Shown: positions 8,581 to 17,365, counted from the stretch's first letter. The stretch: 64,000 bases of DNA from an uncultured Oscillospiraceae bacterium (GCA_910588145.1 CAJUPO010000010.1:11165-75164); one strand, 5' to 3'. Program-made: numbers and translations. The notes: generated by a model not told the origin, from the letters alone.

Positions 8581-9234
8581 TTGTTTAAAAGACTAAAAGA
8601 GGATATTGCGGTTGTCAAGGAGCGTGATCCGGCTGCACGGAGCGCATTTGAAATATGGCTGACATATTCCGGACTTCATGCAGTTCATAGTTATCGTCAC
8701 GCCCACTGGTTCTATGAAAGGAAATTTTATACCATTGCAAGAATCATTTCTCAGTTTGCACGTTTTCGTACGGGAATCGAGATTCACCCCGGGGCCAAAA
8801 TCGGAAAGGGTCTTTTTATAGATCACGGTATGGGCGTCGTAATAGGAGAAACAGCTGAGATAGGTGACAACTGCCTGATATATCAGGGAGTAACTTTAGG
8901 CGGAACAGGCAAAGATAAGGGAAAGCGTCATCCTACTCTTGGAAATAATGTTATGGTCGGAGCAGGAGCTAAGGTTCTGGGACCGTTTAAAATAGGCGAT
9001 AATGTAAAAATTGCGGCTAATGCAGTGGTGCTTGAGGAAATACCTCCGAATTGTACTGCCGCCGGAGTACCGGCAAGAATTGTAAGGAACAGGGGCGTGA
9101 AGGTTGGATTTCCGGCTGATCTGGATCAGGTTCATATTCCTGACCCTGTTGCTCAGGAAATGTGCGCAATGGAAATGAAGATAGAAAAGCTTCAAAAGGA
9201 AATCAGTAAAATTGAGAATGAAAAACAGCTTTAA
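8581..9234 (+). CDS. cysE: Serine O-acetyltransferase
   Basis: 217 aa. Transfers acetyl from acetyl-CoA to serine, giving O-acetylserine, the committed step of cysteine synthesis. The start is TTG at 8581 with AAAGGAG at 8567-8573. The N-terminal helical region is followed by a left-handed beta-helix of hexapeptide repeats (IHPGAKIGKGLFIDHG, VVIGETAEIGDNCLIYQG, LGNNVMVGAGAKVLG). These carry the active-site pattern DHGMGVVIGETA and TLGGTGKDKGKRHP. The C-terminus is a short charged helix. It is the first gene after the cysteine T-box, so transcription should rise when tRNA-Cys is uncharged. The next gene overlaps its 3' end. Confidence 0.96.
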   Translation: MFKRLKEDIAVVKERDPAARSAFEIWLTYSGLHAVHSYRHAHWFYERKFYTIARIISQFARFRTGIEIHPGAKIGKGLFIDHGMGVVIGETAEIGDNCLIYQGVTLGGTGKDKGKRHPTLGNNVMVGAGAKVLGPFKIGDNVKIAANAVVLEEIPPNCTAAGVPARIVRNRGVKVGFPADLDQVHIPDPVAQEMCAMEMKIEKLQKEISKIENEKQL

Positions 9235-9748
9235 GTTTCATATAGGAATGAGGATATGCAAGACCGCTATTGCTGTTTTTATATGTGCGGTTTTAGGTCT
9301 TGTGTTTGATATGCAGCCATTTTACGGAATGGCTGCTGCGATAATATGTATGCAGAATAATACCGTAAAAACGCTTAAGAAGGGAGCTGTCCGCTGTATC
9401 GGTACGGGGGTCGGCGGAATATTTGCAGTCATTATTCTGTTATTGTCAGATTTTACGCCGCTGAAACCCTTTACCTTTATTTATTATTTGCTGATTTCTT
9501 TTCTTATAATACCTGTTATTTATGTTACAGTGCTGACAAATCAGGAAGACAGTGCGGCAATTTCATGCATTGTTTTTTTGAGTATTGTTCTTGCGCATAT
9601 TGAGGATTCCAATCCTTATCTTTTTGCCTTATTGAGAATGGGTGAAACTATAACGGGAATTATTATTGCTTATGCTGTAAATTTTATAATAAAAAATCCC
9701 GACAGGAAAAACGGGAAAGAAACGGAGTTTGATTATGAAAATCTATAA
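9212..9748 (+). CDS. Aromatic acid exporter/FUSC-like membrane protein
   Basis: 178 aa with about four to five transmembrane helices (for example KTAIAVFICAVLGLVF and YYLLISFLIIPVIYVTVL). The start of the hydrophobic part (GMRICKTAIAV, FYGMAAAIICMQ) resembles the N-terminal domain of the aromatic acid exporter family (formerly DUF939, ArAE/FUSC type), but there is no long C-terminal cytoplasmic domain. The TTG at 9212 fits AAAAGGAAAT best; ATG at 9218 is the alternative. It overlaps cysE by 23 nt and cysS by 14 nt, so it belongs to the T-box operon. A role in exporting a cysteine-pathway metabolite is possible from context only. Confidence 0.65.
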   Translation: MRMKNSFKFHIGMRICKTAIAVFICAVLGLVFDMQPFYGMAAAIICMQNNTVKTLKKGAVRCIGTGVGGIFAVIILLLSDFTPLKPFTFIYYLLISFLIIPVIYVTVLTNQEDSAAISCIVFLSIVLAHIEDSNPYLFALLRMGETITGIIIAYAVNFIIKNPDRKNGKETEFDYENL

Positions 9749-11132
9749 TACCCTGACTAACCGGAAAGAGGAATTTGTTCCTTTGGAAAAAGGAAAAATA
9801 GGAATATATGTATGCGGACCCACTGTATACAATTACATACATATAGGAAATGCACGTCCCATCTGCGTTTTTGACGTCTTCAGAAGATACATGGAATACA
9901 GAGGATATGAGGTTAAGTTTATACAAAATTACACCGACGTAAATGATAAAATTATCAAGCAGGCTCAGATTGAGGGAAGTACTCCGGAGGCTGTCGCTGA
10001 AAAATATATAGGGGAATATTCAAAGGACGCTAAAGGTCTTAATGTAAGACCGGCGGACGCTCACCCTAAGGTTTCCCTTTACATGGATAAGATAATCGAA
10101 ATGATAGAAACACTTGTGGATAACGGCTATGCATATGAGTCAGGCGGAGATGTATACTACCGAACAAGAAAGTTCGAGGGATACGGCAAGCTTTCCGGTC
10201 AGTCACTTGATGATCTTATAGCCGGCGCAAGAGTGGAAGTAAGCGATATTAAGGAAGATCCTCTTGATTTTGCTCTCTGGAAATCAGCAGGAGCAGACGA
10301 ACAGCACTGGGATTCTCCATGGGGTAAGGGCAGACCGGGCTGGCATATTGAATGCTCTGCAATGGCAAAGGATTGCCTTGGAGATACTATTGATATACAC
10401 TGCGGGGGCAAGGATCTTGTTTTTCCTCACCATGAAAATGAGATCGCCCAGTCTGAAGCTTCAACAGGAAAGAAGTTTGCGAATTACTGGATGCATAACG
10501 GACATATTAATATAGACAACAAGAAGATGTCAAAATCTGCTGGAAATTTCTTTCTTACAAAGGACGCTGCTGAGAAATACGGTTATGAAACTATCAGATA
10601 CCTTATGATTCAGGCTCATTACAGAATGCCTATGAACTATACTGCCGAGCTGCTTGAATCCTGCAAGGCGGCTCTTGAAAGACTTTATAACTGCCGTGAA
10701 AATCTTGACAGGGCAATTGCGTCAGCTCCTGAGGGAAAAATTACAGAGGGCGCAAAGGAAATTTTTGAAAGCAGAAAGAAACAGTTTATTGAGGCTATGG
10801 ACGATGACCTTAATACTGCCGACGGTCTTTCAGCGGTTTTTGAACTGGTAAGAGAGCTTAATATTATGGCTTCTGACAGCACAGCGTCTAAGGAACAGCT
10901 TGAAAAGGGAGCAGAGCTGTTCGACAGTCTTACAGGCGTTTTGGGACTCCTTTACAACAGAAATGAAGAGAGTGAGATTCCTCAGGAAATTTTAGATCTT
11001 GTTCAAAAGCGTGCTGAGGCAAGAAAGGCAAAGGATTTTGCTCTTGCAGATAAAATCAGAGATGAGATCTCCGCTGAAGGATATACAGTTAAGGAAACAA
11101 GAAGCGGAACAGAAATAAAAAAGAACAGCTGA
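9735..11132 (+). CDS. cysS: Cysteinyl-tRNA synthetase
   Basis: 465 aa, the family's usual length. Charges tRNA-Cys with cysteine. The ATG at 9735 has GGAG 7 nt upstream. It shows the class I signature HIGN (in VYNYIHIGNARP), the zinc-ligand Cys of YVCGPTVYN, the zinc-site GWHIECSAMA and HHENEIAQSE, and the KMSKS loop (KKMSKSAGNF). The anticodon-binding helical domain fills the C-terminal third. As the last gene of the T-box operon, its expression should rise when its own tRNA is uncharged, together with cysE. Confidence 0.97.
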   Translation: MKIYNTLTNRKEEFVPLEKGKIGIYVCGPTVYNYIHIGNARPICVFDVFRRYMEYRGYEVKFIQNYTDVNDKIIKQAQIEGSTPEAVAEKYIGEYSKDAKGLNVRPADAHPKVSLYMDKIIEMIETLVDNGYAYESGGDVYYRTRKFEGYGKLSGQSLDDLIAGARVEVSDIKEDPLDFALWKSAGADEQHWDSPWGKGRPGWHIECSAMAKDCLGDTIDIHCGGKDLVFPHHENEIAQSEASTGKKFANYWMHNGHINIDNKKMSKSAGNFFLTKDAAEKYGYETIRYLMIQAHYRMPMNYTAELLESCKAALERLYNCRENLDRAIASAPEGKITEGAKEIFESRKKQFIEAMDDDLNTADGLSAVFELVRELNIMASDSTASKEQLEKGAELFDSLTGVLGLLYNRNEESEIPQEILDLVQKRAEARKAKDFALADKIRDEISAEGYTVKETRSGTEIKKNS

Positions 11133-11142
11133 GGAAATTTAA

Positions 11143-11937
11143 ATGAATAACAGAGTCAGATTTATTTTTATGGGACTGTTTGCATCTGCTGTAATAAGCT
11201 TTGCAGGAGTTTCATGTATGCAGTTTATGTCCAGGTCAGACACCATATATATAGATACGGATACACTTGAACTGGTTCAGACTGAGCCGCCCAAGGAAGG
11301 CGATACCATAGCAGTTATTAAAACAAGTCTCGGCGATATTAAAGCAGTGCTTTATCCGGAATATGCCCCAAATGCAGTAAAAAACTTTACCGAGCTTGCG
11401 GAATCGGGTTTTTACGATAATACCTATGTCTTTCAGTCTGAACCGGGGGTTTATTTCGGGGCAGGGTGCCATAATAAGAACGGTGAACTGGGAAGTGACT
11501 ATGATGAGAAGCGTGAATCAGTGACTCAGGAGATTCACCAGAATCTCTGGCCGTTCAGGGGCGCTCTTTGCAGTATGACTACCGGCAAGGAGGGCGGATT
11601 CTTTAAACAGGCGTTCGGTGATTCAAAAACTCTTAACGGAAGCAGATTCGCTGTTCTTAATACCATGACTTTTTCTGAAGAAGACAAACAAACTCTGAAA
11701 GAAACCAATGAGTCGGTAGCGGATGTGTTTATAGAAAAGGGCGGTGTTCCAAACATTTCTCAGAAGATAACTGTTTTCGGACAAGCCTATGAGGGCTTTG
11801 ATGTTATAGATAAGCTTACTGATCTTGAAGTAGAGGTTAGCGAGGAAGATGAGGAAAGAAAAATTCCCGTTGAGGATATAATGATCGAAACTATTGAAAT
11901 AGAAACGTATTCTCAAAAGGATTCTGCTGTTCAGTAA
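11143..11937 (+). CDS. Exported cyclophilin-like protein with degenerate active site
   Basis: 264 aa. An N-terminal hydrophobic segment (about 8-25) precedes a cyclophilin-type fold (VIKTSLGDIKAVLYPEYAPNA, then NFTELAESGFYDN). A Cys at the end of that segment makes a lipoprotein possible, but the box (AGVSC) is poor. Canonical cyclophilins have FHRV...IQGGD here; this protein has VFQSEPGVYFGAGC, so the catalytic Arg and Gln are missing. The C-terminal end of the fold (VFGQAYEGFDVIDKL) is normal. I infer a chaperone-like or binding role rather than prolyl isomerase activity. It lies 10 nt after cysS and could be in that operon. An intact cyclophilin follows. Confidence 0.75.
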   Translation: MNNRVRFIFMGLFASAVISFAGVSCMQFMSRSDTIYIDTDTLELVQTEPPKEGDTIAVIKTSLGDIKAVLYPEYAPNAVKNFTELAESGFYDNTYVFQSEPGVYFGAGCHNKNGELGSDYDEKRESVTQEIHQNLWPFRGALCSMTTGKEGGFFKQAFGDSKTLNGSRFAVLNTMTFSEEDKQTLKETNESVADVFIEKGGVPNISQKITVFGQAYEGFDVIDKLTDLEVEVSEEDEERKIPVEDIMIETIEIETYSQKDSAVQ

Positions 11938-12035
11938 TGGACATACTTTTTGTGAAAAATTAACATAACTGCTAATGAAAATTTGGACTATTAATTGAAA
12001 ATAAACCAATAAATTATTGCAAATCTGATATAGAC

Positions 12036-12064
12036 TTTACAAAACGGTTAAATTAGGGTATAAT
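12036..12064 (+). promoter_or_regulatory. Promoter of the second cyclophilin gene
   Basis: TTTACA (12036-12041), a 17-bp spacer and TATAAT (12059-12064). It overlaps the ATG at 12063, which is therefore not the start codon. Confidence 0.8.
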
Positions 12065-12113
12065 GGTAAAGTTAATCGTAGATTTGACTTTAGTTTTACC
12101 AGAGGTGTTCTAT

Positions 12114-12890
12114 ATGTTAAGTTTGAAAAAAATAACAGCAGCTGCCGTAAGCTGTTTTATACTTGCAGGTATTACTGCCGGGTGCGGAAATGATGATAAA
12201 GCTTCATCTGTAAAGGTTGATCCGGATTCTGTAATGAATTATACTGCTCCCGAAAAGGACGAGGAGATAATCGTAATGACTGTAAAGGGTTACGGTGATA
12301 TAAAAATCAAGCTTTTCCCAGAGCTATGCTCGAAGGGCGTTGAAAACTTTGTGACTCATGCTAAGGACGGATATTATGACGGTCTTATTTTTCACAGGGT
12401 AATCGAAGACTTTATGATTCAGGGCGGCGACCCTACCGGAACAGGCATGGGCGGCGAATCTATTTGGGGAGAAAAGTTTGACGGCGGCGTTACTCCGGCG
12501 CTTTACCATTTTACAGGCGCTCTTGCATATGCTAACAGCGGCAGTACTGCAACTAACGGCAGTCAGTTCTATATTGTATCGGGACCTGACAGCTATGACG
12601 ATGCAACGGCGCAGCAGTATACAAGCGCTTATTCTCAAAAGGGAATAAAAGTGCCTCAGGAGGCAGTTGATAACTATAAAAAATACGGCGGAGCATGGCA
12701 TCTTGACGGACTCGGCGGAAGTTATACTGTTTTCGGTCAGGTTTTTGACGGCCTTGATATTGTTGAAGAAATTTCTAAGACTGCTACCGATCAAAGCGAC
12801 CGTCCGCAGGAGGATGTTGTAATAGAAAAGGTTTCAGTTGAAAAATATAACGGAGAAGATGTTAAATTCTTCCTCAGCGACTACGAATAA
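12114..12890 (+). CDS. Peptidyl-prolyl cis-trans isomerase, cyclophilin type, probable lipoprotein
   Basis: 258 aa. The ATG at 12114 follows AGAGGTG (12101-12107); an upstream in-frame ATG lies in the promoter. The N-terminus is a lipoprotein-type signal (AGITAGCGND), so the enzyme should act outside the membrane. The cyclophilin domain is intact: ENFVTHAKDGYYDGLIFHRV, DFMIQGGDPTGTG and NGSQFYIV carry the usual catalytic Arg and Gln, and it ends VFGQVFDGLDIVEEI. A ~30-residue insertion (around 165-200) is common in Clostridial versions. It probably helps fold exported proteins. It follows a relative whose catalytic residues are lost. Confidence 0.92.
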   Translation: MLSLKKITAAAVSCFILAGITAGCGNDDKASSVKVDPDSVMNYTAPEKDEEIIVMTVKGYGDIKIKLFPELCSKGVENFVTHAKDGYYDGLIFHRVIEDFMIQGGDPTGTGMGGESIWGEKFDGGVTPALYHFTGALAYANSGSTATNGSQFYIVSGPDSYDDATAQQYTSAYSQKGIKVPQEAVDNYKKYGGAWHLDGLGGSYTVFGQVFDGLDIVEEISKTATDQSDRPQEDVVIEKVSVEKYNGEDVKFFLSDYE

Positions 12891-13063
12891 ATCACTGTTA
12901 GTATAGAAAATGTACGTGAATAGTTATCCGGCGAGTTTTCTTAGAAAATATACTTCCTTATTAAGGATAAAATTCTGTATACGGACTATAATAGATAAAG
13001 TGAAGAATAAGAAAGAGAGTTCACGGCGTACAGGCTGATGAATAATCCGAAGGAGAGAAAATT

Positions 13064-14347
13064 TTGGAGAAATTTGTAGTTAAGGGAGGACGCCGCCTGC
13101 ATGGCGAGGTGGAAATATCCGGCGCTAAAAATGCGGCCGTAGGCATTATTCCTGCTGTCATCTTATGCGATGAGCCTTGTATAATAGAAAATGTTCCTGA
13201 TATAAGCGATGTTTCCATAAGCCTTAGAATACTCTATGAAATGGGTGCGACAGTACAGACCATTTCAAGAAATACATTCAGGGTGGACGCAAGCAAGATA
13301 AATAATTTCTGTGTTCCGTATGAAAGCGCAAGACAGATGAGGGCTTCTTATTACTTCCTCGGTGCGCTTCTCGGAAAATTCCGTAAGGCAAGAGTTTCCA
13401 TGCCGGGCGGATGCCCTCTGGGCGACAGACCTATCGATCAGCATCTGAAAGCATTTTCAGCTCTTGGGGCAAATTGCAATATAGATCACGGAATGGTTGA
13501 TGTTAATGCAGATGAACTCAGGGGAAACCAGATATATCTTGACGTGGTGTCTGTCGGCGCAACAATGAACGCAATGCTTGCGGCTGTAAAGGCCAAGGGA
13601 CTCAGCATAATTGAAAACGCCGCAAAGGAACCTCATATAGTTGACCTTGCCAACTTCCTCAATTCCATGGGCGCAGATATTATGGGCGCAGGAACTGATG
13701 TTATCAAGGTAAGAGGCGTTAATTACTTAAAGGGTACGACATATTCCGTTATTCCCGACCAGATTGAAGCGGGAACTTTCATGGTCGCAGCAGCGGCAAC
13801 AGGCGGAGATGTTCTTATAAAAAATGTGATACCGAAGCATCTTGAATCTATTACCAATAAGCTTGAAAAAATCGGCGTAAATATAGAGGAATTTGACGAT
13901 AGTATCAGAGTTTGGGTCGACGGACCTCTTGTAAGGACTAATATTAAGACTATGCCTCATCCCGGATTTCCTACCGATATGCAGCCGCAGATGGCAACCT
14001 TGCTTACCTTGGCAGAGGGAACAAGCATAATAACCGAGGGAGTATGGGAACAGAGATTCCGTTATGTTGATGAGCTCAGACGTATGGGAGCAGATATATC
14101 TGTTGAAGGCAAGGTTGCGGTTATCGAAGGTACGGGTCATCTTCAGGGCGCTCTTGTCAAGGCGTGTGATCTGCGTGCAGGTGCTGCGCTGATAATTGCA
14201 GGGCTTGCGGCTAATGGTGTTACAGAGGTTGAGGATATACATCATATCGAAAGAGGATATGATAATCTTGACAGAAAACTGCAATTCCTGGGCGCTGATA
14301 TTGTAAAGAAAAGCTTTCCGGGCGCTTCTGTCAGAAAAGCTTTATGA
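13064..14347 (+). CDS. murA: UDP-N-acetylglucosamine 1-carboxyvinyltransferase
   Basis: 427 aa. Adds enolpyruvate from PEP to UDP-GlcNAc, the committed step of peptidoglycan synthesis. The TTG start at 13064 has AGGAG 8 nt upstream. K22 and N23 (SGAKNAA) bind substrate. C117 in PGGCPLGDRP is the catalytic Cys attacked by fosfomycin, so the enzyme should be fosfomycin-sensitive. The length and the repeated alpha/beta inside-out barrel motifs (for example QIEAGTFMVAAAATGG and HPGFPTDMQPQ) are standard. A TATAAT at 12987-12992 may be its -10, but I see no convincing -35. A hairpin follows the gene. Confidence 0.96.
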   Translation: MEKFVVKGGRRLHGEVEISGAKNAAVGIIPAVILCDEPCIIENVPDISDVSISLRILYEMGATVQTISRNTFRVDASKINNFCVPYESARQMRASYYFLGALLGKFRKARVSMPGGCPLGDRPIDQHLKAFSALGANCNIDHGMVDVNADELRGNQIYLDVVSVGATMNAMLAAVKAKGLSIIENAAKEPHIVDLANFLNSMGADIMGAGTDVIKVRGVNYLKGTTYSVIPDQIEAGTFMVAAAATGGDVLIKNVIPKHLESITNKLEKIGVNIEEFDDSIRVWVDGPLVRTNIKTMPHPGFPTDMQPQMATLLTLAEGTSIITEGVWEQRFRYVDELRRMGADISVEGKVAVIEGTGHLQGALVKACDLRAGAALIIAGLAANGVTEVEDIHHIERGYDNLDRKLQFLGADIVKKSFPGASVRKAL

Positions 14348-14362
14348 TATATTGTTTTTTCG

Positions 14363-14395
14363 GGGAATGCTCTTTGGGGCATTCCCTTTCTGAAA
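14363..14395 (+). terminator. Probable terminator after murA
   Basis: GGGAATGC (14363-14370) pairs with GCATTCCC (14379-14386), followed by a short, interrupted T-run (TTTCTG...TTTTT). Some read-through into walJ is likely. Confidence 0.55.
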
Positions 14396-14423
14396 TTTTT
14401 AAGAATATTTAGGAGGCGTCGGC

Positions 14424-15206
14424 TTGGCAAGAATTTATCCGCTTTTTAGTTCAAGCAAAGGCAATTCATCTTTTATAGGGGATAAGTCCGGAGGAATCCT
14501 TATCGACTGCGGAGTATCGTTTAAAAAACTTTCCCAGGCTCTTGAGCTTTGTGAAATTCCCCTGGAGGCAGTGCAGGGAGTTTTTATTACCCATAGCCAC
14601 TCCGATCATGTCAAGGGACTTAAAATGCTGACTAAAAAAATACCGGTTTCAGTTTGGGGACAAAAAGAAACTCTTGACGAGCTTCTCTCAGAGGGACTGA
14701 TCTTTCCGGGAACAGAAGTAAACGAAATTACCGGAGCAGTTTGTACAGCCGGAATGGAGGTAATCAGCTTTGATACTCCTCATGATACCGTACGAAGCTG
14801 CGGATACAGAATAAACACTTCCGACGGGCGAAGCTGCGCTGTATGCACTGATTTGGGATGCGTTACCGAGGAAGTAGAAAAGGGTACGAACGGGTGTGAT
14901 CTTGTCCTGCTTGAGGCAAATTATGACGAAACCATGCTGAAAAAAGGACCTTATCCCTTTATGCTTAAGAAAAGGATAGCGTCAGATCACGGGCATTTAT
15001 CAAATATTTGCAGCGGAAATCAGGCGGCAAGGCTTATAGAAAACGGTACTACAAGAATCGTTCTGGGACATCTGAGTCAGGAAAACAATACGCCTCAGAC
15101 CGCTGAAATAACTGTTGAAAAAGCACTGTCTAAATTTAAACGCAATACTGATTACATACTTAGCGTTGCTCCGGTGGAAACTAAAGGCGAAATGGTGGTG
15201 TTCTGA
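14424..15206 (+). CDS. walJ: MBL-fold metallohydrolase, WalJ/YycJ family
   Basis: 260 aa. The metallo-beta-lactamase fold shows the metal motif THSHSDHVKG and later metal ligands in SDHGHLSN and LGHLSQENN. The start MARIYPLFSSSKGNSSFIG is typical of YycJ/WalJ, a dsDNA exonuclease-like hydrolase linked to cell-wall and DNA homeostasis. In Bacillus it sits at the end of the walRK operon, but no walRK is beside it here. The TTG start has AGGAGG 7 nt upstream. It lies 2 nt before rlmH, the same pairing seen in many Firmicutes. Family placement is firm; the in vivo substrate is not known. Confidence 0.88.
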   Translation: MARIYPLFSSSKGNSSFIGDKSGGILIDCGVSFKKLSQALELCEIPLEAVQGVFITHSHSDHVKGLKMLTKKIPVSVWGQKETLDELLSEGLIFPGTEVNEITGAVCTAGMEVISFDTPHDTVRSCGYRINTSDGRSCAVCTDLGCVTEEVEKGTNGCDLVLLEANYDETMLKKGPYPFMLKKRIASDHGHLSNICSGNQAARLIENGTTRIVLGHLSQENNTPQTAEITVEKALSKFKRNTDYILSVAPVETKGEMVVF

Positions 15207-15208
15207 TT

Positions 15209-15682
15209 ATGAATGTACGGATAGTCTGTGTGGGAAAACTGAAGGAAAAATACTTAAGGGACGCCGTTGACGAATACACAAAGCGCATCCGCAGGTTCTG
15301 TAATTTTGAAATTAAAGAGCTTGATGAGTTCAGGCTTCCTGAAAAGCCGTCTGATAAGGAAATCGAAAAGGCTCTTGAAGGGGAAGGTAAAAATATTCTC
15401 AAAGAATGCAGAGGATACAAAATTGCAATGTGTATCGAGGGCGAGCGTTTTGACAGTCCTGAATTTGCGGACAAGCTTTATAAGGCAGGCGCTGAGGGAG
15501 GAAGCAGTGTTACTTTTATTATCGGCAGTTCGTTCGGTCTGTCGGAGGAGGTAAAAAAAGCTTCCCAAATGAAGCTTTCCATGTCGGAAATGACTTTTCC
15601 TCATCAGCTTGCAAGGGTTATGCTGGCTGAACAGATATACAGAGCATTTCAGATAAAAAATAACGGTAAGTATCATAAATAG
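15209..15682 (+). CDS. rlmH: 23S rRNA (pseudouridine-1915-N3)-methyltransferase
   Basis: 157 aa, the exact family length. A SPOUT (alpha/beta-knot) methyltransferase that modifies pseudouridine 1915 in helix 69 of 23S rRNA on the assembled ribosome. It shows the N-terminus VRIVCVGKLKEKY, the SAM-binding knot (FIIGSSFGLSEEV, with Ser where many have IGGA) and the C-terminal MTFPHQLARVMLAEQIYRAF with NNGKYHK. It is preceded by walJ at 2 nt and followed by a terminator. Confidence 0.96.
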   Translation: MNVRIVCVGKLKEKYLRDAVDEYTKRIRRFCNFEIKELDEFRLPEKPSDKEIEKALEGEGKNILKECRGYKIAMCIEGERFDSPEFADKLYKAGAEGGSSVTFIIGSSFGLSEEVKKASQMKLSMSEMTFPHQLARVMLAEQIYRAFQIKNNGKYHK

Positions 15683-15727
15683 CTTGTTAAAAAATCGAGT
15701 TATATAAATTAAATAAAGAAGCAAACG

Positions 15728-15760
15728 AAACCGTATAAAATTACGGTTTTTCTCTTTTTC
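15728..15760 (+). terminator. Rho-independent terminator after rlmH
   Basis: AAACCGTA (15728-15735), a 6-nt loop and TACGGTTT (15742-15749), then TTCTCTTTTTC. Confidence 0.8.
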
Positions 15761-15762
15761 TC

Positions 15763-15791
15763 TTGAAAACGAAGTCTTGATTTGTTATAAT
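15763..15791 (+). promoter_or_regulatory. Promoter of the pssA-psd-cellulase operon
   Basis: TTGAAA (15763-15768), a 17-bp spacer and TATAAT (15786-15791). It is directly downstream of the rlmH terminator. AAGGAG precedes the pssA ATG. Confidence 0.8.
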
Positions 15792-15825
15792 GGAATAGTA
15801 TTATATATTTAATAAGGAGAATTTA

Positions 15826-16452
15826 ATGATTGGATTTTATAATTATACAGTCGTCTTGACATATATAGGGCTTGTATCGTCTCTTTGCGGAATTTATCTT
15901 TCAATGAATGGCAGGCACGTTACGGCTGCCGTTATTCTTTTAATGATTTCGGGATTGTGCGATATGTTCGACGGTAAGATTGCCCGAACAAGAAAGCGTA
16001 CTGAAAATGAAAAGCGTTTCGGGATTCAGATTGACTCCCTTTGTGATTTAATATGCTTCGGACTGCTGCCCTGCGCTATTGGTTATTCTATCGGTATGAA
16101 TAAAATCTATCATGTTGCAGTGCTTGTATTTTTCACCCTTGCGGCAGTTATAAGACTTGCGTACTTTAATGTTATGGAGGAAAACCGCCAAAAAGTGACC
16201 GCTGAGAACAGGCGTGAATATGAAGGACTTCCGGTAACCAGCGTGGCGCTGATTCTTCCGCTGTTTTACAGCTTTAAAAAGGATATGGGCAGTCTTTTCC
16301 CTGAGATTTATATGATTCTGCTCCTTACAGTGGGAATGGCATTTATAACAAAGTTTAAGCTTAAAAAGCCTAAGATGAAAACTATGCTGATTTTTATCGG
16401 AATCGGCGCTCTGGAATTTATCTGGCTTATATATAAGGCTAAGGTGCACTGA
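15826..16452 (+). CDS. pssA: CDP-diacylglycerol--serine O-phosphatidyltransferase
   Basis: 208 aa membrane enzyme that makes phosphatidylserine from CDP-diacylglycerol and serine. The CDP-alcohol phosphatidyltransferase motif is complete: DMFDGKIAR, then FGIQIDSLCDL (D-G-A-R-G-D-D residues all present). About six hydrophobic segments follow. It is the first gene of an operon whose second gene, 1 nt later, is phosphatidylserine decarboxylase, which supports PssA over PgsA; a separate pgsA lies at 32744. Confidence 0.93.
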   Translation: MIGFYNYTVVLTYIGLVSSLCGIYLSMNGRHVTAAVILLMISGLCDMFDGKIARTRKRTENEKRFGIQIDSLCDLICFGLLPCAIGYSIGMNKIYHVAVLVFFTLAAVIRLAYFNVMEENRQKVTAENRREYEGLPVTSVALILPLFYSFKKDMGSLFPEIYMILLLTVGMAFITKFKLKKPKMKTMLIFIGIGALEFIWLIYKAKVH

Positions 16453-16453
16453 T

Positions 16454-17365
16454 ATGGGCGGAAAAATTAAAACCAGGCACGGAGAAATTATCGGAAGTAA
16501 GGGAAGTCAGGATAGACTGCTTGAAATTCTATATAATAATCCGGCAGGAAAATTTCTGCTGAAGGGGCTTACTGCTCCGGTTGTGTCAAAGGCGGCAGGA
16601 GCTTTTTATAATTCTGCTTTATCACGCAGGCTTATTTTGCCGTTTATAAAGACGGCAGGTATTGATATGAGCGAGTATGAATCCTGTTCATTCAGAAGCT
16701 TTAATGAATTTTTTACACGAAAAATTCGCAGTGAGTGCCGAAAGATAGACAAGACCCCCGAAGCGTTTATCAGTCCCTGCGACTCAAAGCTTTCGGTTTA
16801 TAAAATAGATGAGCATAGCCGTTTCATAATTAAAAACGGAATTTACAGTACGGCTTCACTGCTGAAATGCCCTAAGCTTGCTGAAAAGTATAACGGCGGA
16901 CTGTGTATGATATTCAGGCTTGAAGTAGATGACTATCATAGATATATTTATCCTGATAGCGGAGTAAAGTCCCGTAATTATCATATACAGGGAAAGTATC
17001 ATACAGTGAATCCTATTGCTCTTGACTCTGTGGATATTTACAAAGAAAATACCAGAGAGTTTACAATACTTCATACGGAAAATTTCGGCGATGTGATTCA
17101 GATAGAAGTCGGAGCCATGCTGGTCGGCAGAATCAAAAACCATCATGAAAAGTACTGCTTTAAAAGAGGGGAAGAAAAAGGAATGTTTGAATACGGCGGA
17201 TCTACCGTTGTTTTACTGACGCTTCCCAATGCAGTTGATATAGACAGCGTATTTCTTGAAAATACAGCCGCCGGTTATGAAACCATTGTAAAAATGGGAG
17301 AGCGCATTGGTACAGGACTAAAATTCAGACAGATTGGAGATAAAGATGGAAGAGAAAAAGAATAA
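16454..17365 (+). CDS. psd: Phosphatidylserine decarboxylase proenzyme
   Basis: 303 aa. Converts phosphatidylserine to phosphatidylethanolamine at the membrane. Catalytic pieces visible: SPCDSKLS (Asp110), the DDYHRYIYPDSG His (H162), and H207 in ILHTENFGD. GGST at 248-251 replaces the usual LGST/GGST self-cleavage site, where Ser250 becomes the pyruvoyl group that begins the alpha chain. It follows pssA by 1 nt. The cellulase gene starts inside its 3' end. Confidence 0.93.
   Translation: MGGKIKTRHGEIIGSKGSQDRLLEILYNNPAGKFLLKGLTAPVVSKAAGAFYNSALSRRLILPFIKTAGIDMSEYESCSFRSFNEFFTRKIRSECRKIDKTPEAFISPCDSKLSVYKIDEHSRFIIKNGIYSTASLLKCPKLAEKYNGGLCMIFRLEVDDYHRYIYPDSGVKSRNYHIQGKYHTVNPIALDSVDIYKENTREFTILHTENFGDVIQIEVGAMLVGRIKNHHEKYCFKRGEEKGMFEYGGSTVVLLTLPNAVDIDSVFLENTAAGYETIVKMGERIGTGLKFRQIGDKDGREKE

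Noticed and set aside
8402..8596. 64-residue open frame between araC and cysE
   Set aside because: It runs through the T-box core and terminator; no ribosome site and no similarity. The RNA element explains the sequence.
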